This document shows positions 1-12,060 of a stretch of DNA of 64,000 bases, one piece after another (position 1 is the stretch's first letter; each line of letters begins with the position of its first letter). The notes under the pieces were generated by a model. That model had not been told where the DNA came from and did no database searches. It saw nothing but the letters and a program-made list of their open reading frames with translations. Origin of the DNA: Megaleporinus macrocephalus (lineage: Eukaryota > Chordata > Actinopteri > Characiformes > Anostomidae); NCBI GenBank assembly GCA_021613375.1, contig CM038727.1:2579668-2643667 (forward strand), read 5' to 3'. A program made the translations under genes and the position numbers.

Positions 1-199
1 ACACTCCAGCAGCAGCACTGCTGTGTCTGATCCACTCACACCAGCACAACACACAGTAACTAACACACCACCATCACGTCAGTGTCACTGCAGTGCTGAG
101 AATGACCCACCTCCCTATCTATCTCTCTCACTCGCTCTCTCTATGTATCTCTCTAACACTCTCTATCTATCTCTCTCTCTTGCTACTACTCCCTTTTTC

Positions 200-274
<75 letters not shown>

Positions 275-725
275 GCTATCTCTCCCTCTAACAATCCATC
301 TTTTTATCTCTGTCTCTCTTGCTATCTCTCTATCATCTATCTCTATTATTGTCTCTTAATCTATCTCTCTTGCTCTCTTTCTATGTATCTTTCTCTCTAT
401 CTCGTTCTTCCTATCTCTCCCTTTCTCTTTTTATCTCTCCCTCTAACAATCTATCTCTCTTTCTCTCTCTGTCTCTCGCTCTATCTCTCTATCAATCTAT
501 CTCTATCTTTGTCTCTCAATCTATCTCTCTCTTTCTATTTCTCTCTCACTCTATGTATTTCCCTCTCTTTCTATCTATCTACCTCTTTCACTCGTTACTG
601 CACAATTTTATTATAGTATCTGCTCTATGGGGGTCCTGTGGGGGTCCTGATCATTAAAGAACAGAGTAATAAAGTATACAGAGAATCAGATGAACTACAG
701 TCTGTAAGTGTAGAACTATGAAGTG
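1..725. repeat. Dispersed fish repeat split by a TCTA/TCTC-rich microsatellite
   Basis: Bases 1-112 and about 601-725 read as the two halves of one dispersed repeat. The left half carries the phrase CTGCTGTGTCTGATCCACTC and the right half carries GGGGGTCCTGATCATTAAAG. I associate both phrases with a common ray-finned-fish interspersed repeat (from memory, not searched). Between them, about 113-600, is a pyrimidine-rich tract of TCTA, TCTC and TCTT, with a nearly pure (TATC)n run at about 203-273. Open frames across the tract only encode Ser/Leu/Tyr/Ile runs and are not genes. Part of the right half, around CCTGATCATTAAAGAACAG, recurs inside the 418-bp insertions upstream of copies 2, 3 and 4. 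Confidence 0.7.
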
Positions 726-727
726 CT

Positions 728-730
<3 letters not shown>

Positions 731-767
<37 letters not shown>
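731..767. repeat. (TA)n microsatellite
   Basis: A pure TA run of about 37 bases. It sits where the shared 5' flank of the duplicated unit begins. The same flank, containing AAGGTAAACACCCTGAAACT, follows longer AT tracts at about 17540, 39600 and 53430. Confidence 0.9.
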
Positions 768-769
<2 letters not shown>

Positions 770-770
<1 letters not shown>

Positions 771-1432
771 CACTGTATACGACAGTAATAAGGTAAACAC
801 CCTGAAACTACTTGTAACGTACCTGTGTAAGAACACGGTTTATATAAACTGAGGGTCTAACAGAAGCTCTGGGGGGCAACAAGCAAAAAAATAGATTGGA
901 AGTGTGTTGCTGAGCTGCTCTTTATTACGTTTTCTATGTCAGATGTCATTAGAACAGATGTACATAATCATATATGTTTAAATATATATATATATATAAT
1001 TGACTATCAAAGCCATCAGTAAAGCTACACGTGTCTTCTGAGTTTATATGGATGTTGATGGTAAAATGTGGAAGATCTGAAAATACTAGGTTTTCTTTGG
1101 GGACTATTTTAACCTCAAAGCGCCCTGCATGTATCCCTCCACCATGAATGGAGTTTAAGACTGAGATCTTCTCTAAACTATCAGAAACAGCGTCTCAGAA
1201 TCAGACAGTGTGTTAATAACTTTTACTGTAATAACTACGATTCACTACATGAAGCCCATTAACTGTAGCCTCACATTCATTTACCAGCAGAGACCTCCAC
1301 AGAGTGTCCAACATTCCGCTGTGATGTCACTATAGAGGCCCGCTGACGTCATAAAGATGAGATGTACGAAGTTCCGCGCGTCTCAGCGTCAGATCAGTCT
1401 GTGCGGAATCGTCGAAGGAGAGAGAAGCAAAA
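770..1432 (+). promoter_or_regulatory. 5' flank and promoter region of gene copy 1
   Basis: No coding exon is visible here. The stretch matches the DNA upstream of the other three copies, but it lacks both the foldback element (expected near 970-1000) and the 418-bp insertion (expected near 1235). The last 120 bases hold a TGATGTCA-like half palindrome near 1322, a perfect CRE at 1344-1351 and a GC-rich stretch near 1375. The start codon context is GCAAAAATGA. No TATA box is placed confidently. The transcription start is inferred to lie within the last ~80 bases. Confidence 0.5.
1344..1351. promoter_or_regulatory. CRE (CREB/ATF site), copy 1
   Basis: Perfect palindrome TGACGTCA, 82 bases before the start codon. 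It is retained at nearly the same distance in all four copies. CREB/ATF binding is known for this motif; its use here is inferred. Confidence 0.6.
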
Positions 1433-2379
1433 ATGAGTTGGAGAAAGTACTGGTGTTGTGGAGGAGGAGATAGAGAGAGCGAGAGAGACGAGGAGCACAG
1501 AAAGGAAGAAGGAGACCAAACTAAGAAGAAAGAGAGAAGAAAGAGGAGGAGGAGAGAGAGAGAGAGGAGTTTCCAGAGGAAAGAGGAGGAGAGGGAGACT
1601 CCTCTAGAGGAGAAAGTGACTGTGCTGATGGAGGAAGCCGAGCCAGAGCCGGTGGACATCAGCACAGAGACTGAGCAGCTTCTGAGTGAGTAGATGAGTC
1701 GACATCACTATAATTAACAGTAGTTACTGAACAAGTCAGTGATTCTCAGTACATACTGAATAAATCAGAGTACAGCGCTGGATACACTTTACTTTAGTGT
1801 AGGGGTGGGACCAATTTTAAGCACTCTGGTGGTGGGCCAATCAGAACAAAGTGGGTGAACTGACAAATAAAAGCACACTGGGCTCAGTGCGAGGCGGGGC
1901 TTAAAGAAACAGGAGCTCTAACAGAGTGTGAGGGTTAAGTTTAGGGTTAATGTTAATGTTAGGTAGTGTTAAGTTTATTCATTAATATTATTTATTGTTT
2001 AATAAAAACAGGAATTGAACTGAATATAAACTCTAATCTGTCTAAATGATTCAATTCTAAATTAAATAGGCGTCAATACCGAGACTCCTGAGCTGCTGGA
2101 GTCAGAAGATGCTGGACCACCCTCCAGCACCCCTCTGGGTGAGTAGGAGAACCTGTTATCATGATGAACATCATTGTATCTCTACATTAACAGAACAAAT
2201 GCTGATATTATTCATTCTGATATGAATATTAAAGCAGGAGAACAGAGAGCCCCTGAAACCAGTGAGCTCCTGGACATCCTGCTGGGGGATGTTGCTGGAG
2301 GAGAAGTGGTCCACCAGCATCTGGGTAAGTAGAAGAATCAAACATTGTATATTGTGATAATGACCCAGCTGGACAGATG

Positions 2380-2776
2380 TTAATGTCAAAGTTAATGTTA
2401 ATGTTAATGTTAATGTTAATGTTAGGCATGGTTGAGTTTAGGGTTAATGTTAATGTTAGGTAGGATTAAGTTAATGTCATTGTTAATGTTAAGGTTGATG
2501 TTAATGTTAGGTAGGGTTAAGTGTAGAGTTAATGTTAGGTAGGTTTAAGTTTAGGTTTAATGTTAATGTTAATGTTAGGTAGGGTTAAGTGTAGGGTTAA
2601 TGTTAATGACAGGTAGGGTTAAGTGTAGGGTGAATGTTAATGTTAGGTAGGGTTATGTTTAGGGTTAATGTTAATGTTAGGTAGGATTGAGTTTAAGGTT
2701 AATGTTAATGTTAGGTAGGGTTAAGTGTAGGGTTAATGTTAATGTTAGGCAGGGTTAAGTGTAGGGTGAAGGTTAC
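2380..2776. repeat. Intronic G-rich minisatellite, copy 1
   Basis: Degenerate tandem repeat of about 30 bases built from TTAATGTTAATGTTAGGTAG and GGGTTAAGTGTAGGG, between exons 3 and 4. A short form of the same sequence sits in intron 1 (about 1926-1975). This is expected if exons 2-3 and their upstream intron were duplicated together. Confidence 0.85.
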
Positions 2777-4117
2777 TCTGTGTTGGTTGTGGTGTATGTA
2801 TTTTATTTATTAATATTATTTAATGTTTAATAAAAACAGGAATTGAACTGAATATAAACTCTAATCTTTCTAAATGATTCAATTCTAAATTAAATAGGCG
2901 TCAATAACGAGACTCCTGAGCTGCTGGATTCAGAAGATGCTGGACCACCCTCCAGCACCCCTCTGGGTGAGTAGGAGAAACTGCTATCATGATGAACATC
3001 ATTGTATCTCTACATTAACAGAACAAATGCTGATATTATTCATTCTGATATGAATATTAAAGCAGGAGAACAGAGAGCTCCTGAAACCAGTGAGCTCCTG
3101 GACATCCTGCTGAGGGACGTTGCTGGAGGAGAAGTGGTGCACCAGCATCTGGGTAAGTAGAAGAATCAAACGTTGGATATTGTGATAATGACCCAGCTGG
3201 ACAGATGTTGATATTTATTGATGTTTAAACAGATACCCAGACCGTCGAGCACACTGAGGAGGAGACCAGAGAAGAAACGCTGCTGGAGGAACCTCCAACC
3301 TCCAGCACATCTCTGGGTGAGCAGAACAAACTATTAGCATCATGTAAACTCTGAACTGTACAGCATTGGAGAACATTACCAGAACAAACCGGCTGCTGTT
3401 GGTCCACACCAGCACTGATTTAATGAATAAACAAGTTAATGAAGACCACCTGAACTCCATCAGGCACTAGTTAAGATTTGATGATGTCATCATTTTCTGA
3501 CTTGACAAGGACCATCAGAACTGACCATAACGTTACTGAACATCTGCTGATCTTCTTAGAATCTGACTCAGGAGCTCCGGTCGTGGATGAGGTTGAGGAC
3601 ACTGGGGTAGAGATCCCTAAGACCCCGGTGTCCTCACAGATAGACTCCACTGTCCAGTCCTTCGGTAAGTAACGGAAATTACCTGTGAAAATAAATCATG
3701 TATGAAAATAAGACAGCTGGACGACTGACAGTGTTTGTTAATGTGAAAGACGGCGACAGAATGATGACCATTGTGAGGGTCATCTCTGCAGCAGAGACGT
3801 TCAGATACCTCCAGGAGAACTTGGAGGTATCTGAACTGGACAACCTCGAGTTCCCTCCGGGTGAGTAAAAGAAAGACTCACTACAAAAACTACATTCAGG
3901 TAAAAGCAGAAACATGAATATCTTAATATCTCTCAACATCTCACTCTCACTGAATATCTTCTACATACATCAGCAAACAACACCATCGCCCGAATCGAGG
4001 CCGCCTGCGAGGTTGTCTACGTCCTGCTGCAGAGACTCGCAGCCTCACCTGACCAGCACCTGAGTGAGTAAAGCACAGAAACACTAAATATTAAAGATGA
4101 TACTAAAGACTTCACAG

Positions 4118-4500
4118 ACAACATGTCCATGTGGGGCCCGTATGGTTCTTATCTGGCCTGTATGGGTTTCACGTGGCCTTGTAGGGGCTTCATGATTGGT
4201 GATACATGGAGCCCCGCTGGGTTATAAGTTTTTGCCCCATTTGGGTTACAGTTGTGACCCCACTAAGGCTACTTTTGGGGGCCCACAATTATGGAACTGT
4301 TTACATGGTTGATTGTTTACTTGGGCCCATCTTGCAGTCCAGATCGGCCCGAGTTATTGGTCCACATTGACAAACACACACAGGGCCCAAATGAAGGCAA
4401 TGGACAAATCTCTGTGGGCCCCAACCAGGTTGCCCCAAGGGGACCCAATAGGCAGCCCATCTTTGACTCATGTGTGGTCCACATGGACATGTTGGCTGGG
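4118..4500. repeat. GGGCCC-rich insert in intron 9, copy 1
   Basis: About 380 bases with many GGGCCC, TGGGCC and GGGGCC words. It interrupts an intron that otherwise resembles intron 13. It is absent from intron 13 but present in intron 9 of copies 2 and 4, so it entered after the internal exon-block duplication and before gene amplification. Open frames on both strands through it are compositional. The word content resembles a dispersed fish repeat, but I cannot name the family. Confidence 0.6.
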
Positions 4501-6765
4501 TCAGTAGATCTTAAAGAAGAAATATCAGATCTGCTGATACTCAGAGCTTCAATATCAATATCAGCATCTTCACCAGGTTGTGTGATGATGTAGCTGCTGA
4601 ACATTTGTTTCTATTAAATCAGTTACCAAGGTGCTGGGAATAATGGCAACAACTCCGGAGTTTGCGGATGTAGGATCGCTGGTCATAAAATATCTGGACC
4701 GCATCCGAGGCCCCATCCGTACAGCTCTGGGTGAGTAACAGAACCCAGAACCTTCTCTGGACACCAGGGCAGCAGAATAGACTAGGCTGGCGTTGGTCCA
4801 TTCCAGCAGATAGAAATATATCAGTTGATGATGACCACTCAAACTCAGTCAGGCACCATTTGTTAATGTGACTTGATGATCAGAACCCACCATAATATGA
4901 CTGAACATCTGCTGATCCTTTCAGAACCAGGAACTGAGCTACAGGTGGGGGTGGATGCAGAGGTGGAGGCTCTGCAAACCATCTTCTGCCCTCACCTGGA
5001 CTCGCTGTACTCACAGCTTGGTAAGTACCGGAGATGGTCAGTGCAAATATATGAAGAGTGAAAACGATGCAGCTGGAGAACTGACAGTGTGTATTAATGT
5101 GAATCCAGTGGATGAGATGCTGACAGGGCTGTTGGTCCAGCTGGCTGCCAACGCCCTGATCTTCCTCGTAGGGTGAACGGAAGAACCTCCAGGTGAGTCA
5201 TCATAGTAACATTCAGGTAAAAGTAGGAATCATGTTTAACGGTTAACATGAACCTGTATCCATTCATTCTTTCTCAATGAACTAGGTGAACAACATCGAC
5301 TCCAAGGCGGCCATCGTCACCAAGGCCTTGGATGCCAATCCTGGAGGAACTCGTCACCGGGAAGGATCAGCATCTCAGTGAGTAAAGCAAATGAGCACCA
5401 GAAACTAAAGATGGAGCCCATGTGGTAACAGGTGGTGGTCACAGACTGATAGAGCTGATCATCTTTAGATCTTAAGAAGTAGTAACATCAGATCAGCTGA
5501 TACTCAAGTCTTCAATATTAGGATCACCATCTTTACTAGGTTCTGTAATGAGACTCAGCTGAACACTGCTAATATTTATTTCTATTAAATCAGTCCACGA
5601 CTTCCTTACTTTGATGTCGCGGCTCTGACTACAAGGACATTGTAGAGGTGCTGGCTGCCCTGCTGGACGCCGCTAGGAATTAATTATGCGGACGTCTGGG
5701 GTGAGTAGAGAACCTAGTAGCTTGATGATGATCATAATAACTGAGAATGTGAACGAACTGCTAATGTTTCATCAGGATTTATTAGTTGATATTAATCTTC
5801 ATCTGAACTCATACTAATTCTGCTCGGGCTCGTTTTACGAGGTGACTCTGAGTCCAGTTTGTATGCGAGCAACACAAATCACCAGAGTCAGGTCCAACCA
5901 CAGTGATGGATCTGGACAGCTGTTGATGTTTCTTCATGTTACAGCACGACAGCAGATCGAGAGGTGGAGGCTCTGGCTGAGTCCACCACGGACAATTTGA
6001 AGAGGACCGGCACGTCGAAAATTCAGCCGCCTCAGCCTCACCCACCTCAGCAGCATCGGTCACGCCAGCCACCTCAGCAGCCTCGGCTGCGTCACCCACC
6101 TCAGCAGCCTCGGCCGCATCACCCACCTCAGCAGCCTCGGCCGCGTCACCCACCTCAGCAGCCTCGGCCGCATCATCCACCTCAGCAGCCTCAGCCACGT
6201 CACCCACCTCAGCTGCCTCAGTCATCTCGGGGTGAGTAAAGAAAACAGATCTCAGATTCTGTTAACATGAACATACACTCTTACAAATAAAGGTACTTAC
6301 TCAGATCTTGGGTTGGATACACGTCTCTAGAGATAAACTTTCTCTGGTAGTGAAGCTCTCTGCAAGGATCTTCATGCTCACACATCTGTTTTACATAGAA
6401 ACATCACTTAGAACGGTCTTCAGAAGACAAAAGTTCTTCTTCTACAGTAATGACACACTGATACTAACATGAGTGTAACTTCATTTGTTAGTGCACAGAG
6501 AGAGGCCCGGGGTGAAGCCTCCTCCTCGTCCTCACCCTAAAACCCAATATGGACCAAGAAATCAGTGGCCCGCGTCACCAAGGACCTACTCGTCCTGGAG
6601 TGCCGCAGCGCCAGTGGGAGGAGGAGGCCACGGAGAGGGAGCCCATGACCCTGGACACCAGTACAGACAGGAGGCCAGAGGGAGACGTGGTGGAGGTCGG
6701 GACGAGGACAAAAGAGACCCGACTGGTGGCAGCACGATAACAGATGTCTCTGAACAACAACTACG

Positions 6766-7150
6766 TCATCTTAAAATCAACCCCAATTTCTTCAGTCAAC
6801 CCCAACCTCCTAAAATCAAACCCTACCTTCTTCAATCAACCCCAACCTCCTAAAATCAACCCCAACCTCCTAAAATCAAACCCTACCTTCTTCAATCAAC
6901 GCCAACCTCCTAAAATCAAACCCTACCTTCTTCAATCAACCCCAACCTCCTAAAATCAACTCTAACCTTCATCAATCAAACTGAACCTTCTTCAATCAAC
7001 CCCAGCCTCCTTCTAATCAACTCCAACATCTCACAATCAACCCCAAACTACTTTAATCAACACCAACATCTCACAATCAACCCCAACCTCCTTTAATCAA
7101 ACCCAACCTCCTTCTTTCAATCAACCCCACCTATTACAATCAAACCCAAC
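6766..7150. repeat. 3' minisatellite behind copy 1 stop
   Basis: Roughly 20-base units alternating CCCCAACCTCCTAAAATCAA and CCCTACCTTCTTCAATCAA, starting just after the stop codon and ending in an A-rich tract. It is probably within the 3' UTR. The same array follows copies 2 and 4. Confidence 0.85.
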
Positions 7151-7214
7151 CTCCACCAGACAAAAAAAATAATAAAAAAAATATTAAAATATGCTACAAC
7201 TTTTTTTTCTTTAT

Positions 7215-7386
7215 TAGTGTAATATAGTGTTCAGGTTCTGCTGATAGTCTACAGGCTTTATTAGTGTAATACAGTGTTAAGGTATGTTACTGAATGTTCT
7301 GCTGAGGGTCTACAGGCTTTATTAGTGTAATACTGTGTTCAGGTATGTTACTGAACGTTCTGCTGAGGGTCTACAGGCTTTATTAT
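7215..7386. repeat. 61-bp tandem repeat, about 3 units, copy 1
   Basis: Units begin CAGGCTTTATTAGTGTAATA and pass through GTATGTTACTGAACGTTCTG. There are about three units here, about five behind copy 2 and about four behind copy 4. An ATTAAA at 7406-7411 directly downstream could be a poly(A) signal, which is inference only. Confidence 0.8.
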
Positions 7387-7930
7387 TGTTTCTTTTTCTC
7401 TGATAATTAAAGACCTTCATGTTTATATGCGTCACATGAACAGATGTTAGTTGGAATCTGCTGAACACTGATGTACTTAGTACTAAACACTGCTGTCTGT
7501 ACTAGACTGGTAAAACTTCCTATACAGAACCCTACGTTCTAGCTAATAACCAGGTAGGTGTGAGGTACAACTCAGGAAACTGTGGCTATGCAGTGACGTA
7601 TATATTAATATATAATATAGTTTAATCTGTGTATGTATCTATGTGTAAACATATGTTCTCATTCTAAACTCCACCTGATCCAGTTTAGAAAGTGTGTTTT
7701 AGTGTTAATCAGTTCTACAAGTGTTCAGCTTTACAGTCATACGAGTCTTTAATTAGAATCTACTGTAGTTATTAATCAACCACACACCTTTACAGCTTCT
7801 ACACTCACTGACCCCCAAAAACTGATACCTGTAGCACAATTATGATAATTAGTAACTCATGTAGTCTCTCCATTGTCCTGATACACTAAACCATAAGTAC
7901 ATTCTCTACCTTAACACTCATTTATCAACT
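7387..7930. other. Gene-free stretch between 3' repeats and the 37-bp array
   Basis: About 540 bases of AT-rich sequence, nearly identical in units 1, 2 and 4. I see no exon, RNA gene or mobile element. The only candidate signal is ATTAAA at 7406-7411. Confidence 0.6.
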
Positions 7931-10900
7931 CTGAACACACTTTTACACTGAACACACTTCCTACACTATATACATCATTAAACACTGAACACACTTCCTA
8001 CATTACACACATCATTAAACACTGAACACACTTCCTATATTACACATCATTAAACACTGAACACACTTCCTACATTACACACATCATTAAACACTGAACA
8101 CACTTCCTACATTACATACATCATTAAACACTGAACACACTTCCTACATTACACACATCATTAAACACTGAACACACTTCCTACATTACACACATCATTA
8201 AACACTGAACACACTTCCTACATTAAACACATCATTAAACACTGAACACACTTCCTACATTACACACATCATTAAACACTGAACACACTTCCTACATTAC
8301 ACACATCATTAAACACTGAACACACTTCCTACACTATATACATCATTAAACACTGAACACACTTCCTACACTATATACATCATTAAACACTGAACACACT
8401 TCCTACATTACACATCATTAAACACTGAACACACTTCCTACATTACACACATCATTAAACACTGAACACACTTCCTACATTACACACATCATTAAACACT
8501 GAACACACTTCCTACATTACACACATCATTAAACACTGAACACACTTCCTACACTACATACATCATTAAACACTGAACACACTTCCTACATTACACACAT
8601 CATTAAACACTGAACACACTTCCTACATTACACACATCATTAAACACTGAACACACTTCCTACATTACACACATCATTAAACACTGAACACACTTCCTAC
8701 ATATACACATCATTAAACACTGAACACACTTCCTACATTACACACATCATTAAACACTGAACACACTTCCTACACTATATACATCATTAAACACTGAACA
8801 CACTTCCTACATTACACATCATTAAACACTGAACACACTTCCTGCATTCACACATCATTAAACACTGAACACACTTCCTACATTACACACATCATTAAAC
8901 AATAAACACACTTCCTACACTATATACATCATTAAACACTGAACACACTTCCTACATTACACACATCATTAAACACTGAACACACTTCCTACATTACATA
9001 CATCATTAAACACTGAACACACTTCCTACATTACACACATCATTAAACACTGAACACACTTCCTACACTATATACATCATTAAACACTGAACACACTTCC
9101 TACATTACACATCATTAAACACTGAACACACTTCCTACATTACATACATCATTAAACACTGAACACACTTCCTACATTACACACATCATTAAACACTGAA
9201 CACACTTCCTACACTATATACATCATTAAACACTGAACACACTTCCTACATTACACACATCATTAAACACTGAACACACTTCCTACATTACATACATCAT
9301 TAAACACTGAACACACTTCCTACATTACACATCATTAAACACTGAACACACTTCCTACATTACACATCATTAAACACTGAACACACTTCCTACATTACAC
9401 ACATCATTAAACACTGAACACACTTCCTACATTACACACATCATTAAACACTGAACACACTTCCTACATTACACACATCATTAAACACTGAACACACTTC
9501 CTACATTACACACATCATTAAACACTGAACACACTTCCTACATTACACACATCATTAAACACTGAACACACTTCCTACATTACACATCATTAAACACTGA
9601 ACACACTTCCTACATTACACACATCATTAAACACTGAACACACTTCCTACATTACACACATCATTAAACACTGAACACACTTCCTACACTATATACATCA
9701 TTAAACACTGAACACACTTCCTACATTACAACATCATTAAACACTGAACACACTTCCTACATTACACACATCATTAAACACTGAACACACTTCCTACATT
9801 ACACACATCATTAAACACTGAACACACTTCCTACATTACATACATCATTAAACACTGAACACACTTCCTACATTACACACATCATTAAACACTGAACACA
9901 CTTCCTACATTACACACATCATTAAACACTGAACACACTTCCTACACTATACACATCATTAAACACTGAACACACTTCCTACATTACACATCATTAAACA
10001 CTGAACACACTTCCTACATTACATACATCATTAAACACTGAACACACTTCCTACATTACACACATCATTAAACACTGAACACACTTCCTACATTACACAC
10101 ATCATTAAACACTGAACACACTTCCTACACTATACACATCATTAAACACTGAACACACTTCCTACATTACATACATTATTAAACACTGAACACACTTCCT
10201 ACATTACATACATCATTAAACACTGAACACACTTCCTACATTACACACATCATTAAACACTGAACACACTTCCTACATTACATACATCATTAAACACTGA
10301 ACACACTTCCTACATTACACATCATTAAACACTGAACACACTTCCTACATTACACATCATTAAACACTGAACACACTTCCTACATATACATCATCATTAA
10401 ACACTGAACACACTTCCTACATTACATACATCATTAAACACTGAACACACTTCCTACATTACAACATCATTAAACACTGAACACACTTCCATTACACACA
10501 TCATTAAACACTGAACACACTTCCTACTACATACATCATTAAACACTGAACACACTTCCTACATTACACACATCATTAAACACTGAACACACTTCCTACA
10601 TTACACATCATTAAACACTGAACACACTTCCTACATTACACATCATTAAACACTGAACACACTTCCTACATTACACATCATTAAACACTGAACACACTTC
10701 CTACATTACACAATCATTAAACACTGAACACACTTCACTACACACATCATTAAACACTGAACACACTTCCTACATTACACACATCATTAAACACTGAACA
10801 CACTTCCTACATTACACATCATTAAACACTGAACACACTTCCTACATTACAAACATCATTAAACACTGAACACACTTCCTACATTACACACATCATTAAA

Positions 10901-11017
10901 CACTGAACACACTTCCTACATTACACACATCATTAAACACTGAACACACTTCCTACATTACAAACATCATTAAACACTGAACACACTTCCTACATACACA
11001 TCATTAAACACTGAACA
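7931..11017. repeat. 37-bp minisatellite array, unit 1 (about 3.1 kb)
   Basis: Tandem units with the core TTAAACACTGAACACACTTC followed by CTACATTACACACATCA; roughly 80 units. Variants lack two bases (TACACATCA) or read CTATATACATCA. Both ends are sharp: the left end begins with a short degenerate unit (ACACACTTTTACACTG) and the right end stops at GAACACCTGTTTCTATTGG. There is no coding frame. Confidence 0.95.
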
Positions 11018-11485
11018 CCTGTTTCTATTGGAGAACACTGGCATGTACTAATTACCTGAACCCAGCACTCACAGGTGAACACACGTCTGGCTCAACGTTA
11101 GAAATCAGCACCTGAGCTCCATAAAGAGAACACAGGTTCCACATCTTGGTTGGAGCTACAATGGAGGCTGATTCTGGACGAAGAGGACGTTGAAGAGGAA
11201 GAGCACCAGCAACCATCACAGATGAGATCTGTCCGCTTTGGTTTACCACGTTGTGAAGCATGGGTTGAGTTGTCGGGTGGTGGGAAGACGGTCCAGCCTA
11301 ATTGGAGCTGCTTCACTGCAGCAAACATCATCCAGACGTTTGGAGAGAGAAGAAGCGAGTAGACCTACTACTGAACTCCTACAGCTGAACTGTGTCCACC
11401 ACTGTACTACTGCAGTGTAGTATCAGTACTTACAGTCACTTACAGTCACGTTTCATTACAAACCCCTCACATCATGTTTCTGCAG
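11018..11485. other. Unassigned stretch after the minisatellite, unit 1
   Basis: Open frames of 60-77 codons occur on both strands around 11050-11360. They overlap one another, and several are broken in the other units. No gene is supported. Confidence 0.4.
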
Positions 11486-11800
11486 AGCTGCTAGACCACC
11501 CCTCACTGGAGGAAGAAGACGTCTGTTCCCCCAGAGCAGCAAGAGACCACCATTAACACAATCAGAGACCAATAGCACACATTCACCACAACTTCAACAG
11601 CAGCACATCATTACCCACAACACCACACTCAGCTACATCCACTCAGTGAGCTTATCTGCTCTGGGTGGTCTCCTGAAACACATCCAGAACTCATGAAGCA
11701 GATCTACAGGGTTCTGTTTCAGCTCAGCTCTGACGGAGTGAAGCAGCTGCAGTATGAATATGTGCTAGTACGCTGTGCTGTCCTCTCACTGGTCCTGTAA
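11486..11800 (+). pseudogene. Possible small coding unit, unit 1 (frame-broken)
   Basis: Starts after a good acceptor (TTTCTGCAG). It encodes an acidic then Ser/Thr-rich stretch, passes a donor-like CTCAGTGAGC at about 11645, and ends in a helical-looking segment with the phrases THPELMKQIY and DGVKQLQYEY before a stop at 11798-11800. Unit 1 lacks one C near 11529 and has a further indel near 11566, so no single frame runs through. Compare units 2 and 3. It may be a decayed gene or a chance frame. Confidence 0.25.
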
Positions 11801-12060
11801 TCCACTGTCCTGGAACACAGCACTGAGTACTGAATGTCTGTCTCATACAGTCATACAATACTGGACTGGTGGGTTTCAGAGAGGGATGGAGTTGGTGGTG
11901 ATGTTGCTGCAGTGGAACATAAGCTCCTGTACTTTGATGAAGCTGCAGATGAAGGAACATCCAGGAACTCCTTCCCTTCACCAGTGGAACCAGAGCTGTC
12001 CGGTTTGGTGTCGTCTGGTACAGAGTAAGTTCCCACCGGGTTCCTCAAGTACTGAACTGG

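Larger units (their letters stand above)
1433..6753 (+). pseudogene. Copy 1 of the duplicated 16-exon gene, frame broken in exons 12-16
   Basis: Exons, by AG/GT borders matching copy 4: 1433-1685, 2070-2138, 2238-2324, 2898-2966, 3066-3152, 3233-3316, 3560-3664, 3732-3860, 3974-4063, 4623-4730, 4925-5020, 5088-5192, 5286-5377, 5594-5700, 5945-6231, 6492-6753. All introns are phase 1. Exons 1-11 are open. Exon 12 has a one-base loss and a compensating gain that expose an in-frame TGA. Exon 13 has two extra bases. Exon 14 has several single-base indels. Exon 15 lacks one base near its start. Exon 16 has an extra C near 6568 and further indels. The product family is not recognised; domain layout is given under copy 4. 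The clustering of one-base indels in the 3' half could mean pseudogenisation, or poorly corrected reads in a repeat. Confidence 0.7.

Noticed and set aside
23..657. Open frames of 112-197 codons rich in Ser, Leu, Tyr and Ile
   Set aside because: They are translations of the TCTA/TCTC microsatellite, with no splice sites and no domain.
1330..1665. Antisense Ser/Leu-rich frame over exon 1 (also 20940-21209, 42841-43110, 57055-57390)
   Set aside because: It is a shadow of the purine-rich Arg/Glu coding sequence on the + strand.
2380..2776. Interstitial telomere repeat, because of GGGTTA words
   Set aside because: The unit is about 30 bases with GTTAATGTTAGG context, and TTAGGG never occurs in uninterrupted tandem.
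5809..6225. Antisense Ala/Glu/Val-rich frame opposite exon 15 (also 25276-25596 and 61801-62202)
   Set aside because: It is the mirror of the 27-base coding repeat. The sense strand has splice sites, phase and flanking exons.
7931..11017. CRISPR-like array, because of regular 37-base units
   Set aside because: There are no unique spacers between repeats; whole units repeat head to tail with small variants. This is a eukaryotic minisatellite.
11052..11261. 69-codon antisense frame starting MLHN, open in units 1-3
   Set aside because: Units are too similar for openness to mean selection. There is no splice context or recognisable domain, and competing frames overlap on both strands.
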